Shown here: piece by piece, positions 1 to 8,443 of the stretch | How positions within the stretch are numbered: position 1 is the first letter of the stretch | Layout of the letters: each line of letters starts with the position of its first letter | Source: an uncultured Collinsella sp. | GTDB lineage: Bacteria; Actinomycetota; Coriobacteriia; Coriobacteriales; Coriobacteriaceae | Length of the DNA stretch: 64,000 bases | Direction: 5' to 3' | Assembly (NCBI GenBank): GCA_959023295.1 | Contig: CAUFBM010000013.1 | Span: 1-64,000, forward strand | Program-made: the position numbers and the translations under genes | The notes under the pieces: model-generated | Told to the model about the DNA's origin: nothing | Seen by the model: the letters and a program-made list of their open reading frames with translations, nothing else | Databases searched by the model: none

Positions 1-1307
1 GCGTACAGCAGGCACTTGGCCAGGTTGGCGCGGGCGCCGAAGAACTGCATCTCCTTGCCGATGCGCATGGAGGACACGCAGCAGGCGATGCCGTAGTCGT
101 CGCCGTGGTAAACGCGCATGAGGTCGTCGTTCTCGTACTGGATCGAGGAGCTGGCGACAGAAGTCTTGGCGCAGAACTTCTTGAAGTTCTCGGGCAGACG
201 GGTCGACCACAGAACGGTCATGTTGGGCTCGGGGCTGGTACCCATGTTCTCGAGCGTGTGCAGATAGCGGTAGCTCATCTTGGTAACGAGCGTACGGCCA
301 TCAACACCCATGCCGCCGATGGACTCGGTGACCCACTGCGGGTCGCCGGTGAACAGGGCCTGGTACTCGGGGGTACGGGCAAACTTGACCATGCGGAGCT
401 TCATGATGAAGTGATCCACGAACTCCTGGATCTGCTCCTCGGTGAAGGTGCCGTTGGCAAGGTCGCGCTCAGCGTAGATGTCGATGAACGTAGAGGTACG
501 GCCGATGGACATAGCGGCGCCGTTCTGCTCCTTGACGGCAGCAAGGTAGGCGAAGTACATCCACTGGATGGCCTCCTGCGTGTTGGTAGCAGGGTTGGAA
601 ATATCGAAACCATAGGTCTCGGCCATCATCTTGAGCTCGCCGAGGGCGCGGATCTGCTCCTGCAGCTCCTCGCGATCACGGATGTTGTCGGCGGTCATGA
701 CCGTCGGAGTGGAAGCCTTCTGGGCCTCCTTGTCCTTGATCAGGTAGTCGACGCCGTACAGGGCGACACGACGGTAGTCGCCGATGATGCGGCCGCGGCC
801 ATAGCCATCGGGCAGACCGGTGATGATGTGAGCCGAACGGCAGGCGCGCATCTCGGGGGTGTAGACATCGAAGACGCCGGCGTTGTGGGTCTTGCGCTCG
901 AAGGTGTAGCGCTCGACAACGTTCTCGTCGACCTTGTAGCCGTGCTGGCTGGCAGCCTGGCAAGCGATGCGGATACCACCGTTGACGTGCAGCGCGCGCT
1001 TGAGCGGCTTGTCGGTCTGGAGGCCAACAATGGTCTCCTTGTCGCGATGGGCATTATCGATGTAGCCAGCGGGGTGGCTCACGATACCCGTGACGGTCTT
1101 GGTGTCCATATCGAGGACACCGCCCTGCTCGCGCTCCTTGAGCAGCAGGTCGAGAACCTCGCCCCACAGCTCCTTGGTACGCTCGGTCGGACCTACGAGG
1201 AACGACTCGTCGCCCTCGTAGGGGGTGTAGTTCTTCTGGATGAAGTCTCGGACGTCAACCTCTCCCGTCCAGATACCTTCCTTGAAGCCTTCCCATGCCT
1301 CCTGCAT
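1..1307 (-). CDS. pflB: Pyruvate formate-lyase (formate acetyltransferase), 3' end outside window
   Basis: Glycyl-radical enzyme that converts pyruvate and CoA to acetyl-CoA and formate in anaerobic fermentation. The 435 visible codons start at ATG 1307, with an AGGAG site at 1320-1324. The protein runs from MQEAWEGFKEG to the active-site segment, where two adjacent cysteines (residues 409-410, in ACCVSSMRIGKEMQFFGAR) match the catalytic Cys pair of the family. The last part, which should hold the radical glycine and is about 330 residues in relatives, lies beyond the left edge. The gene is transcribed out of the window; the activase gene is not visible. Identification is firm from the continuous family-typical sequence. 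Confidence 0.96.
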   Translation of the reverse strand, partial: MQEAWEGFKEGIWTGEVDVRDFIQKNYTPYEGDESFLVGPTERTKELWGEVLDLLLKEREQGGVLDMDTKTVTGIVSHPAGYIDNAHRDKETIVGLQTDKPLKRALHVNGGIRIACQAASQHGYKVDENVVERYTFERKTHNAGVFDVYTPEMRACRSAHIITGLPDGYGRGRIIGDYRRVALYGVDYLIKDKEAQKASTPTVMTADNIRDREELQEQIRALGELKMMAETYGFDISNPATNTQEAIQWMYFAYLAAVKEQNGAAMSIGRTSTFIDIYAERDLANGTFTEEQIQEFVDHFIMKLRMVKFARTPEYQALFTGDPQWVTESIGGMGVDGRTLVTKMSYRYLHTLENMGTSPEPNMTVLWSTRLPENFKKFCAKTSVASSSIQYENDDLMRVYHGDDYGIACCVSSMRIGKEMQFFGARANLAKCLLY

Positions 1308-1857
1308 TGTGTAACCACGCTCCTAGTTACGTGTAATGCGGCGCTCTCTCACACCGCTGCTTATTGAATTCTTGAATTATCGGCTTGCACTACCGGCTTC
1401 TTCCGTTCTTCACCACACGTTGGTGCAGGAAAAACGTTTGTCCACCTTGGAACTACAACCCAAAACCCAAGATTTCACCCGTTTGAGAAGGATAACATAG
1501 CGACCCTCTCCATCTGGGCTGTTATATGTTTCTTTTTTTATATCATAAAGGCGTTTTTTACAAACCCGCAGGAAATGCGAGCGCGAACAACTACCGTTCA
1601 CCGATTTGTATGGTATTTTTCCTTGCCTTTGTACGACGTTCACTCTAGCTGTTATGCCAACTTTATCAGGATAAAGTACCTCTGAGTAGGTTTTGGGACA
1701 TGCCCAGAGATCTACCCCTGGCTTTGCTGATACCGACGGTGCACGGAGGTCGCCTAAAGGTAGTTTTCTAGGCATGACCCAAAAATCTACCGTATAGAGT
1801 GCGCGTGCAAGGGTATCATCTTTCACCGGAAATAGTTTCTAGTGTTAGGGGTTTTCG
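1308..1857. other. Gene-free divergent region between pflB and marR
   Basis: 550 bp, visibly more A+T-rich than its surroundings, that should hold promoters for both the leftward pflB and the rightward marR operon. A 138-codon reading frame on the minus strand (1410-1826) has no recognisable ribosome site or family features and I do not believe it. The only clear structure is the inverted repeat at 1686-1791. Confidence 0.6.
1686..1791. repeat. Inverted-repeat element upstream of marR
   Basis: Two copies of a roughly 31-nt quasi-palindrome (gtag...ttttggg.catgcc...ctacc) face each other at 1686-1716 and 1759-1791 around a 42-bp centre. The right copy, reverse-complemented, matches the left copy at most positions with one gap. 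The element could fold into a long cruciform or hairpin. Function unknown; it could be a regulatory site for the MarR protein or a mobile palindrome. Confidence 0.55.
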
Positions 1858-2307
1858 GTGGAAGATACCGATTTCCGTGAGCTTGGGCGTCAGCTCCTTA
1901 CCGAGTTCGGCAGCATGCATCAGCGCATTTCGCGCTTTGCGGACAAAGCCCTCGGCGGCGAGATGGCCGTCATGCGCGCCCTCATACTCGCCGGCGGTTC
2001 GCTCACGCCGAGCGAACTCGCTGATCGCGCCTGGGTCTCGAGCGCCCGCATCGCCAATATCCTACGCGCCCTCGAGGCCAAGGGCTGGGTCGAGCGCGAG
2101 CACTCAAAGACTGACCGTCGTCGCGTACACGTCATAGTGACCGACAAGGGATTTCAGGATCTCGAAATCAAACGTCGGGAATTCGAGAACCGCACTGCGG
2201 CTTTCCTCGAGCAGCTCGGCGAAACAGATACCCAAGAGATGGTGCGTCTTCTAAGGCGTGCCAACGAAATTATCGACCGCAATCAAGAAAGGAGAGATGC
2301 CGAGTGA
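1858..2307 (+). CDS. MarR-family transcriptional regulator
   Basis: 149-residue winged-helix regulator. The core at about residues 30-105 (MAVMRALILAGGSLTPSELADR, then the recognition region WVSSARIANILRALEAKGWVER and the wing SKTDRRRVHVIVTDKG) is typical MarR sequence. It starts at GTG 1858 behind TTAGGGG. Its stop overlaps the GTG start of the next ABC subunit (GTGA, 2304-2307), so it is the first gene of a three-gene operon with the exporter. In this common arrangement the MarR protein usually represses its own operon and releases it on binding a toxic ligand; that role is inferred. The ligand cannot be read from sequence. Confidence 0.9.
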   Translation: MEDTDFRELGRQLLTEFGSMHQRISRFADKALGGEMAVMRALILAGGSLTPSELADRAWVSSARIANILRALEAKGWVEREHSKTDRRRVHVIVTDKGFQDLEIKRREFENRTAAFLEQLGETDTQEMVRLLRRANEIIDRNQERRDAE

Positions 2308-4670
2308 GGATTCTCAAGCTCTTTAAAAAGCATATCCTGGCACTGTTCGCAGCTATCGTACTTATCGTAATCAGTTGCAACGCCGATCTAGCACTGCCTA
2401 CCTACATGAGCGATATCGTCGACGTGGGCGTGCAGCAAGGCGGCATCGCCTCGCCCGTGCCTGACACCATTCGCGCCGAATCGCTCGACAACCTCGAACT
2501 CTTTATGAGCGCCAAGGACGCCAAGGCTGTGGAGGCCGTGTTTAGCAAGGCTGACAAAAACGGCATTCGAACGTACATGGGCACCGAGGAAGAGCGTGCC
2601 GATGGAGGCAAGATTGCCGACATTATGAGCCTGCCCGAGACCGTCGTCCTTTCGCTCGACCAGGGTATCGACGCCGACTCCATGGGCGACATGATGGGCT
2701 CGTCCAGCGAGAAAGACGACAACGCTGCCCAGGCCATGCCCACCCCCGAGCAAATGGCAGCGATGACACCCGAGCAGCTCGCCGAGATGCAGCAGAAGGC
2801 CGCGGCGGCGCAGAACATGCAAAAGCAGATTGATGCCGACGGCGGTAAGATCACCATGAAGAGCCTGCGCCTGGGTGTCGAGGGCGGTCTGGTAGACCAA
2901 AGCAAGCTCGTCGAGGGCGCCAACGAAATGGCGGATAAAATGGGCTCCATGTCGGGCTCCATCGTCACTCAGCGCGCCGTGAGCTATGTACAGGACGAGT
3001 ACAAGGCGCAGGGCATCGACCCCGCCGACGTGCAGAACGCCTACCTGGGCCGCATGGCGACCACGATGTTTGGTCTGTGTCTGGTGTCGCTGGTCGCCAC
3101 CATCCTGACCGGCGCCGTGGCTTCGCGCACCGCCTGCTCCATCGCCCGCGACCTGCGCCGCGAGACCTTCAACAAGGTTATGCACTTCTCGCCGGCCGAG
3201 GTGGGCAAGTTTAGCCAGGCCTCGCTCATCACCCGCTGCACCAACGACATTCAGCAGATTCAGATGGCCGCAACCCTGTTTATCCGCATGTGTCTTATGG
3301 CCCCCGTCATGGGCATCGTCGCTGTCATGCGCGTCCTGGCCAACCACACCGGCCTGGAGTGGACCATCGCCGTTGCCATCATCGCGGTCTCAGCCGTCGT
3401 CGGCGTGCTCATGGGCCTCACTATGCCCAAGTTCAAAAAGATGCAAAGCTTTGTGGACCGCGTGAACCTTACCGCCCGCGAGCTGCTCGACGGCCTTATG
3501 CCCATCCGCTCGTTCAACCGCGAGGAGCATGAGCTCGAGCGTTTTGACAAGGCTTCGCTCGACCTGATGACCACGCAGCTCTACACCAACCGCGCTATGA
3601 GCTTTATGATGCCGCTCATGATGCTCGTCATGAACTGCATCACCGTGCTCATCGTCTGGTTTGGCGCGCAGGGCGTGTCCAACGGCGTGATGCAGGTCGG
3701 CAACATGATGGCGTTTATCTCCTACACCATGCAGATCGTCATGGCGTTTATGATCCTCACCATGGTTTCGGTCATCCTGCCCCGCGCCGAGGTCGCAGCC
3801 GAGCGCGTGGAAGAGGTCATCACCTGCCCCACGAGCATCAACGACCCTGCCTCGCCCAAACTGCCTGCTGCCAGCGCGCCGCGCGGTGAGCTCACCTTCC
3901 GTGACGTGAGCTTCCAGTATCCCGATGCCCGCGCCGACGTCATCAGCGGCGTGAACTTCACCACGCACGCCGGTCAGATGCTCGGCATCATTGGCTCCAC
4001 GGGCTCGGGCAAGTCCACGCTCGTACAGCTGATTCCGCGCCTGTACGACGTCACGGGCGGCAGCATTTCGCTCGACGGCATCGACGTGCGCGACATGACC
4101 CTTTCCGAGCTGCGCCACCGCATTGGCTATATCCCGCAGCAGGGACGTCTGTTCTCGGGCACCGTCGAGAGCAACCTCAAGTTTGCCGGCGACATGGTAA
4201 GCGACGAGGACATGCACCGGGCGGCACGCATCGCCCAGGCCGAGGACTTTATCGCCGAGCGCGAGGGCGGCTACGACTCCCCCATCAGCCAGGGCGGCTC
4301 CAACGTCTCGGGCGGTCAGCGCCAGCGCCTGGCCATCGCCCGCGCCCTGGCCAAAAAGCCCGAGGTCGTGGTGTTCGATGACTCGTTTAGTGCCCTCGAC
4401 TACAAGACCGACGCCCGCCTGCGCGAGGAGCTGGCCAAAAACGTCACTGACGCCGCGCTCGTGGTCGTGGCCCAGCGCATCGCGACCATCATGCACGCCG
4501 ACCAGATCATTGTGCTCGACGACGGCCACGTGGTGGGCACCGGTACGCACGAGGAGCTGCTGCACAGCTGCCCGGCGTACCTGGAGATCGCACAGTCGCA
4601 GCTTTCCGCCGAGGAGCTGGGGCTTACCCAAGAAGAAATTGCAGCCGTTATGGAAGGAGGCAAGCGCTAA
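2304..4670 (+). CDS. ABC exporter half-transporter with degenerate ATP site and large extracytoplasmic insert
   Basis: 788-residue fused membrane and ATPase subunit of a type IV (exporter) ABC transporter. TM1 is near residues 10-30. TM2 starts only near 252, so about 210 residues rich in Met, Gln and Ala (DMMGSSSEKDD..., PTPEQMAAMTPEQ) lie outside the membrane where exporters normally have a short loop. The ATPase has Walker A GSTGSGKST (about 563) and signature VSGGQRQR (about 668). Its Walker B ends VVVFDDS, with Asp in place of the catalytic Glu, and its switch motif is VAQRIAT, with Gln in place of His. These changes are those of the degenerate member of heterodimeric exporters. It starts at GTG 2304 and overlaps the partner gene by one base. 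Confidence 0.92.
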   Translation: MRILKLFKKHILALFAAIVLIVISCNADLALPTYMSDIVDVGVQQGGIASPVPDTIRAESLDNLELFMSAKDAKAVEAVFSKADKNGIRTYMGTEEERADGGKIADIMSLPETVVLSLDQGIDADSMGDMMGSSSEKDDNAAQAMPTPEQMAAMTPEQLAEMQQKAAAAQNMQKQIDADGGKITMKSLRLGVEGGLVDQSKLVEGANEMADKMGSMSGSIVTQRAVSYVQDEYKAQGIDPADVQNAYLGRMATTMFGLCLVSLVATILTGAVASRTACSIARDLRRETFNKVMHFSPAEVGKFSQASLITRCTNDIQQIQMAATLFIRMCLMAPVMGIVAVMRVLANHTGLEWTIAVAIIAVSAVVGVLMGLTMPKFKKMQSFVDRVNLTARELLDGLMPIRSFNREEHELERFDKASLDLMTTQLYTNRAMSFMMPLMMLVMNCITVLIVWFGAQGVSNGVMQVGNMMAFISYTMQIVMAFMILTMVSVILPRAEVAAERVEEVITCPTSINDPASPKLPAASAPRGELTFRDVSFQYPDARADVISGVNFTTHAGQMLGIIGSTGSGKSTLVQLIPRLYDVTGGSISLDGIDVRDMTLSELRHRIGYIPQQGRLFSGTVESNLKFAGDMVSDEDMHRAARIAQAEDFIAEREGGYDSPISQGGSNVSGGQRQRLAIARALAKKPEVVVFDDSFSALDYKTDARLREELAKNVTDAALVVVAQRIATIMHADQIIVLDDGHVVGTGTHEELLHSCPAYLEIAQSQLSAEELGLTQEEIAAVMEGGKR

Positions 4671-6526
4671 TGGCAGACGAGACCAAGACTCAGATTCCCA
4701 AGCCCACCCGCCAGCGTGGACCTCTGGGCCGCATGGGCGGCATGCGTCGCGGCGAAAAGGCCAAGGACTTTAAGGGCACCATGAGGCAGCTGCTCGGCTA
4801 TATCGGCCAGCACAAGATTGCCGTGTTTACCGCCGTCGCCTTTGCCGTATGCTCGGTCATCTTTAACATTGTGGGGCCCAAGGTGCTCGGCCAGGTTACC
4901 ACCAAACTGTTCGAGGGTCTGGTTGCCAAGGTCAACGGCACCGGCGATGTCGACTTTGCCTGGATCGCCAAGACGCTCGGCTTTTTGCTCTGCCTGTATC
5001 TGGCAAGCTCTGTCTGCAGCCTCATCCAAGGCTGGCTTATGACCGGCGTCACGCAAAAGATTTGCTACCGCATGCGCAAGGAGATCGCCGCCAAGATCGC
5101 CGTTGTTCCGATGAGTTACTTTAACGGCCACAGCAAGGGCGACGTACTCAGCCGCATCACCAACGACGTCGATACGCTGGGCCAGTCGCTCAACCAGAGC
5201 GTGACGCAGCTCATCACGTCGGTGACGCAGATTATCGGCGTGCTCGTCATGATGCTGTCGATCAGCCTGCCGCTCACCGGCGTCACCGTGCTCACGCTGC
5301 CGGCAGCCGCGATTATCCTGACCGTAATGATTCACTTCTCGCAGCCGTACTTCCGAGAGCAGCAGCAGGTTCTGGGCACCGTCAACGGCATTATCGAAGA
5401 GGACTTTGCCGGCCAGAACGTCATTCAGGTGTTCGACCGCGCCGAGGCCTCAATCGAGGAGTTCGACCGTCAAAACGACCGACTCTTTATTAGCGGCTGG
5501 CGTTCGCAGTTCCTGTCGGGCCTGATGATGCCGCTTATGAGCCTGGTGGGTAACATGGGCTATGTGGGCGTCGTCGTGGTGGGCGCACAACTCGCACTGA
5601 CCGGCAATGCCACGCCCGGCGACATCCAGAGCTTTATCCAGTACGTTCGCAACTTTACGCAACCCGTGCAGCAACTGGGCAACGTAAGCAACACGATGCA
5701 GTCGATGGCAGCTGCCACCGAGCGCGTCTTTGAGTTCCTGGCCGCGCCCGAGGAGGAACAGAAGGCCGACGCGCAGATTCCCGAAAAGCGCCCCGGCCAC
5801 GTGGAGTTTGACCATGTCAAGTTTGGCTACACGCCCGACAAGACCATCATCCACGACTTTAGCTGCGAGGCACAGCCCGGCCAGACCGTGGCCATCGTCG
5901 GCCCCACCGGCGCCGGCAAGACCACGCTCATTAAGCTGCTGCAGCGCTTTTACGATGTGGACGGCGGCTCGCTGCGCGTCGAGGGCATCGACGTGCGCGA
6001 CTGGGACCGCGCGGCGCTGCGCGGCGAGTTTGCCATGGTGCTGCAGGATACCTGGCTGTTTAACGGCACCATCCGCGAGAACATCCGCTACGGACGCCCC
6101 GATGCGAGCGATGCCGAGGTCGAAGCCGCCGCACGCGCCGCACGCTGCGACCACTTTATCCATACGCTCGCCGGCGGCTACGACTTTATGATCAACGAGG
6201 AGGGCACTAACCTGTCGCAGGGCCAGCGCCAGCTCGTGACCATCGCCCGCGCCATTTTGGCCGACCGCCCGGCGCTGATTTTGGACGAGGCGACCTCCAA
6301 CGTGGATACCCGTACCGAGGAACTCATTCAACGCGCTATGGATGCGCTGATGCAGGGCCGTACCAGCTTTGTTATCGCGCACCGCCTGTCCACGATCCGA
6401 AACGCCGACGTGATTCTGGTAATCCGCGACGGTGACATCGTCGAGAAGGGCACGCACGACGAACTGCTCGCCCAGGGCGGCTTCTACGCCGATCTGTACA
6501 ATTCGCAGTTCGAAGAAGCAGCATAA
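4670..6526 (+). CDS. ABC exporter half-transporter, partner subunit with catalytic Walker B
   Basis: 618-residue membrane-ATPase subunit. After a basic N-terminus (about residues 1-45) come six predicted membrane spans and an ATPase with Walker A GPTGAGKTT (about 410), Walker B LILDEATSNVDT with the catalytic Glu intact, and switch IAHRLST with His intact. Its signature is LSQGQ rather than LSGGQ. That deviation pairs with the degenerate Walker site of the upstream subunit, so the dimer should have one working and one silent ATP site. ATG 4670 overlaps the previous TAA and has GGAAGGAGG upstream. Probable multidrug or lipid exporter under the MarR protein; substrate unknown. Confidence 0.93.
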   Translation: MADETKTQIPKPTRQRGPLGRMGGMRRGEKAKDFKGTMRQLLGYIGQHKIAVFTAVAFAVCSVIFNIVGPKVLGQVTTKLFEGLVAKVNGTGDVDFAWIAKTLGFLLCLYLASSVCSLIQGWLMTGVTQKICYRMRKEIAAKIAVVPMSYFNGHSKGDVLSRITNDVDTLGQSLNQSVTQLITSVTQIIGVLVMMLSISLPLTGVTVLTLPAAAIILTVMIHFSQPYFREQQQVLGTVNGIIEEDFAGQNVIQVFDRAEASIEEFDRQNDRLFISGWRSQFLSGLMMPLMSLVGNMGYVGVVVVGAQLALTGNATPGDIQSFIQYVRNFTQPVQQLGNVSNTMQSMAAATERVFEFLAAPEEEQKADAQIPEKRPGHVEFDHVKFGYTPDKTIIHDFSCEAQPGQTVAIVGPTGAGKTTLIKLLQRFYDVDGGSLRVEGIDVRDWDRAALRGEFAMVLQDTWLFNGTIRENIRYGRPDASDAEVEAAARAARCDHFIHTLAGGYDFMINEEGTNLSQGQRQLVTIARAILADRPALILDEATSNVDTRTEELIQRAMDALMQGRTSFVIAHRLSTIRNADVILVIRDGDIVEKGTHDELLAQGGFYADLYNSQFEEAA

Positions 6527-6557
6527 ATTCGACCGCAGGGAACGGATGACGCCCGAG

Positions 6558-6592
6558 AACGGGGGTGCTGTTTGAACTGCACCCCCGTTTTT
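6558..6592 (+). terminator. Rho-independent terminator of the MarR-ABC operon
   Basis: An 11-bp stem (AACGGGGGTGC with GCACCCCCGTT) and 10-nt loop followed by TTTTT, starting 32 bp after the exporter stop codon. Confidence 0.92.
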
Positions 6593-6663
6593 CGTTCTGC
6601 GGCCTCGAACCGCCTCCCCTGGAACTCAATCGACGGCCTCTTCCAAGCCACGTGGCATCATTC

Positions 6664-6734
6664 CATTCCAGGGCCAGCTGACGTTTACCCAGATAAAACC
6701 TGCCAAAATAAACCTGTCCCTTTTTGGTAGGTTT
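6664..6734 (-). repeat. REP-like repeat, 'aaacctgtcccttttt' family (inverted copy)
   Basis: The stretch containing CCAGATAAAACCTGCC and AATAAACCTGTCCC is the reverse complement of the repeat at 8334-8388 and 12916-12970. It lies just upstream of the DAHP synthase promoter. Palindromic units of this kind are often spread by REP-associated tyrosine (Y1) transposases; no such gene is in the window. Confidence 0.7.
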
Positions 6735-6749
6735 CGGGGTGACAAGGGC

Positions 6750-6778
6750 TTGCACTTTAGCGTACGACAGCGGATAAT
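6750..6778 (+). promoter_or_regulatory. Sigma70-type promoter of the DAHP synthase gene
   Basis: TTGCAC (6750-6755) and GATAAT (6773-6778) with exactly 17 bp between. Transcription would start near 6785 and give a leader of about 45 nt before the ribosome site at 6819. Confidence 0.75.
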
Positions 6779-6830
6779 GCCGTGCATTCGACAATTCACG
6801 CTTTGACTTATTTGATTGAGGAGGCCCCGC

Positions 6831-7862
6831 ATGGCCATGGATTTCAAACGCAGGCTGCCGATCCCCATGGAGATCCGCGAGGAAATGCCGCTTTCCGCCG
6901 AGCTTACCGCCAAAAAGCAGGCATTCGACGCCGAGGTCGCCAAAGTCTTTACCGGCGAGGACGCACGTAAGGTGCTCATCATCGGCCCGTGCTCTGCCGA
7001 CCGCGAGGATTCGGTGCTTGAGTACATGAACCGACTGGCCAAGACCGCCGAGGAGGTCAAGGACAAGCTCATCATCATTCCGCGCGTCTACACCAACAAG
7101 CCGCGCACCAAGGGCACCGGCTACAAGGGCTTGCTGCACAATCCCGATCCCGAGGCGCCCGATGACCTGCTCGAAGGCGTTAAGGCCATCCGCCACATGC
7201 ACCTGCGCGTCATCGAGGAGACTGGCTTCTTTACCGCCGACGAGATGCTCTACCCCTCTAATTACCAGTACCTCGTCGACCTGCTGAGCTATGTTGCCGT
7301 GGGCGCGCGCTCGGTCGAAAACCAGGAGCATCGCCTGGTGTCGAGCGGCATTTCAGTGCCCGTCGGCATGAAAAATCCCACCGCTGGTTCCACCACCGTC
7401 ATGCTCAACTCCATCTACGCCGCTCAGGCGCATCAGAGCTTCATCTTCCGTAACTGGGAGGTTGAGTGCGACGGCAATCCGCTCGCACACGCCGTCATGC
7501 GTGGCTATATCGGTCTCGACGGTCGCACCTACCCCAATTACCACTACGAGCACCTGGAGCGCCTGGCCGAGCGCTATACCGAGCATGCCGGTTACGCCAA
7601 CCCGGCGGCGATCATCGACTGCAACCACGACAACTCGGGCAAGCGCCCGCTGGAGCAGTACCGTATTTGCAAAGAGGTGCTCGACAGCTGCCGCCGCAAC
7701 GAGTCCATCTCCAAGCTGGTCAAGGGCTTTATGATCGAGTCCTACCTGGAGGACGGTAACCAGCCGGTCGATGGCGGCGTCTTTGGCAAGTCCATCACCG
7801 ACCCGTGCCTAGGCTGGGAAAAGACCGATTACCTCATCCACGAGATCGCGGAACGGATTTAG
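6831..7862 (+). CDS. 3-deoxy-7-phosphoheptulonate (DAHP) synthase, class I
   Basis: 343-residue enzyme that condenses phosphoenolpyruvate and erythrose-4-phosphate, the first step of aromatic amino-acid (shikimate) synthesis. Family landmarks are LIIGPCSADRED, PRVYTNKPRT, GYKGLLHNPD, GARSVENQEHR, PVGMKNPTAGS, IIDCNHDNSGK, MIESYLEDGNQ and GKSITDPCLGWE, which carry the metal and PEP-binding residues. I start it at ATG 6831, six bases after AGGAGG (6819-6824). An upstream TTG in the same frame lies inside that ribosome site and is rejected. It appears to be monocistronic, with its own promoter and a structured 3' element starting at the stop codon. Feedback specificity (Phe, Tyr or Trp) cannot be told, so no symbol is given. 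Confidence 0.95.
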   Translation: MAMDFKRRLPIPMEIREEMPLSAELTAKKQAFDAEVAKVFTGEDARKVLIIGPCSADREDSVLEYMNRLAKTAEEVKDKLIIIPRVYTNKPRTKGTGYKGLLHNPDPEAPDDLLEGVKAIRHMHLRVIEETGFFTADEMLYPSNYQYLVDLLSYVAVGARSVENQEHRLVSSGISVPVGMKNPTAGSTTVMLNSIYAAQAHQSFIFRNWEVECDGNPLAHAVMRGYIGLDGRTYPNYHYEHLERLAERYTEHAGYANPAAIIDCNHDNSGKRPLEQYRICKEVLDSCRRNESISKLVKGFMIESYLEDGNQPVDGGVFGKSITDPCLGWEKTDYLIHEIAERI

Positions 7863-7984
7863 TTACGCGGTTTTACCAAACGCCGTAACGGCTCGACGCT
7901 GCGCGGGCCGCACCTGTACAATCTGACGTTCAACTTCAAGGGCGCGACCAGAAGGTCAGCGCCCTTTCGTTTCACGTCACCTTG
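7863..7984 (+). ncRNA. Two-hairpin 3'-UTR element, copy 1
   Basis: Begins at the DAHP synthase stop codon. A first hairpin is built on GTTACG...CGTAAC with a TACC loop. Then come the conserved blocks GGCTCGACGCTGC and CAATCTGACGTTCAA, a second hairpin at 7940-7964 (GGGCGC-GACC-AGAA-GGTC-A-GCGCCC), and TTTCACGTCACCTTG. A second copy follows the lacC stop codon (34581-34460, minus). Outer stem bases differ between copies but still pair. Structured RNA is inferred from this; it may serve as a terminator or mRNA 3' end. Confidence 0.6.
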
Positions 7985-8039
7985 TCTCAAATGCGACCCG
8001 CTCGCCGTCCGTCCTCTGAATGCGGCGTTGCCTTGCTCC

Positions 8040-8146
8040 GGATGCGGCAGTTAGGGACATTCCTTTTCTGCCGGCAGTCAGGGACATTCCTTGGGGTAGT
8101 TATTGGGGACGTTCTTGTTTGACTAGTCGTTTAAGAACGTCCCCAA
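8040..8146. repeat. REP-like palindromes (gggacattcc and ggggacgttc families)
   Basis: 8048-8095 has two TNAGGGACATTCC units around CTGCCGGCAG. 8102-8146 is a long palindrome whose arms ATTGGGGACGTTC and GAACGTCCCCAA flank GACTAGTC. The second family recurs at 34348-34397 and the first, more weakly, at 39267-39303. They sit where the 5' part of the adjacent luxR fragment is lost. Confidence 0.7.
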
Positions 8147-8147
8147 C

Positions 8148-8333
8148 GACTACAAGCTCTCCAACCGCGAGGCCGAGGTTTTGCGTCTGGTTGTGCTGGG
8201 CAAATCAAACCAAGAGATTGCTGACGAGCTGTTCCTTGCCGTGGACACCGTCAAGACCCACATCCACAACATCTTGGTCAAAACCGAGCAGCAAAACCGC
8301 ACCACGCTCATCCTCCACTTTTGGAAGCGATAA
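8148..8333 (+). pseudogene. LuxR-family HTH domain remnant
   Basis: The frame encodes DYKLSNREAEVLRLVVLG, then KSNQEIADELFLAVDTVKTH and IHNILVKTEQQNRTTLILHFWKR, followed by TAA at 8331. This is a complete GerE/LuxR DNA-binding domain, but it has no start codon: a REP palindrome abuts its left end and the sensor part is gone. The last dozen codons are repeated at 12881-12914 as part of a 128-bp direct duplication. It is therefore a truncated gene cut by the rearrangement that brought in the adjacent block. Confidence 0.85.
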
Positions 8334-8426
8334 CCTGCTAAAAAGGGACAGGTTTATTTTGGCAGGTTTTATCTGGGCAAACGCCAACCGCCGCAAGGGA
8401 GCTGCTTTCCCTCGCGGCGGTTTTCT
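8299..8426 (+). repeat. 128-bp direct repeat, left copy
   Basis: Carries the 3' end of the luxR fragment, the 'gggacaggtttatttt' REP-like unit and a terminator-like hairpin (AACCGCCGC...GCGGCGGTTTT, 8388-8424). It matches 12881-13008 with two substitutions that I can see. The two copies bracket the 4454-bp accessory block. Confidence 0.9.
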
Positions 8427-8443
8427 GGCTCACGCTTTCTTTC

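Noticed and set aside
105..1367. 420-codon ORF on the plus strand
   Set aside because: Antisense to pflB; repetitive Leu/Val/Gly/Asp composition typical of a shadow frame in high-G+C DNA.
1410..1826. 138-codon minus ORF between pflB and marR
   Set aside because: No ribosome site, no recognisable domain, and it covers the divergent promoter region and an inverted repeat.
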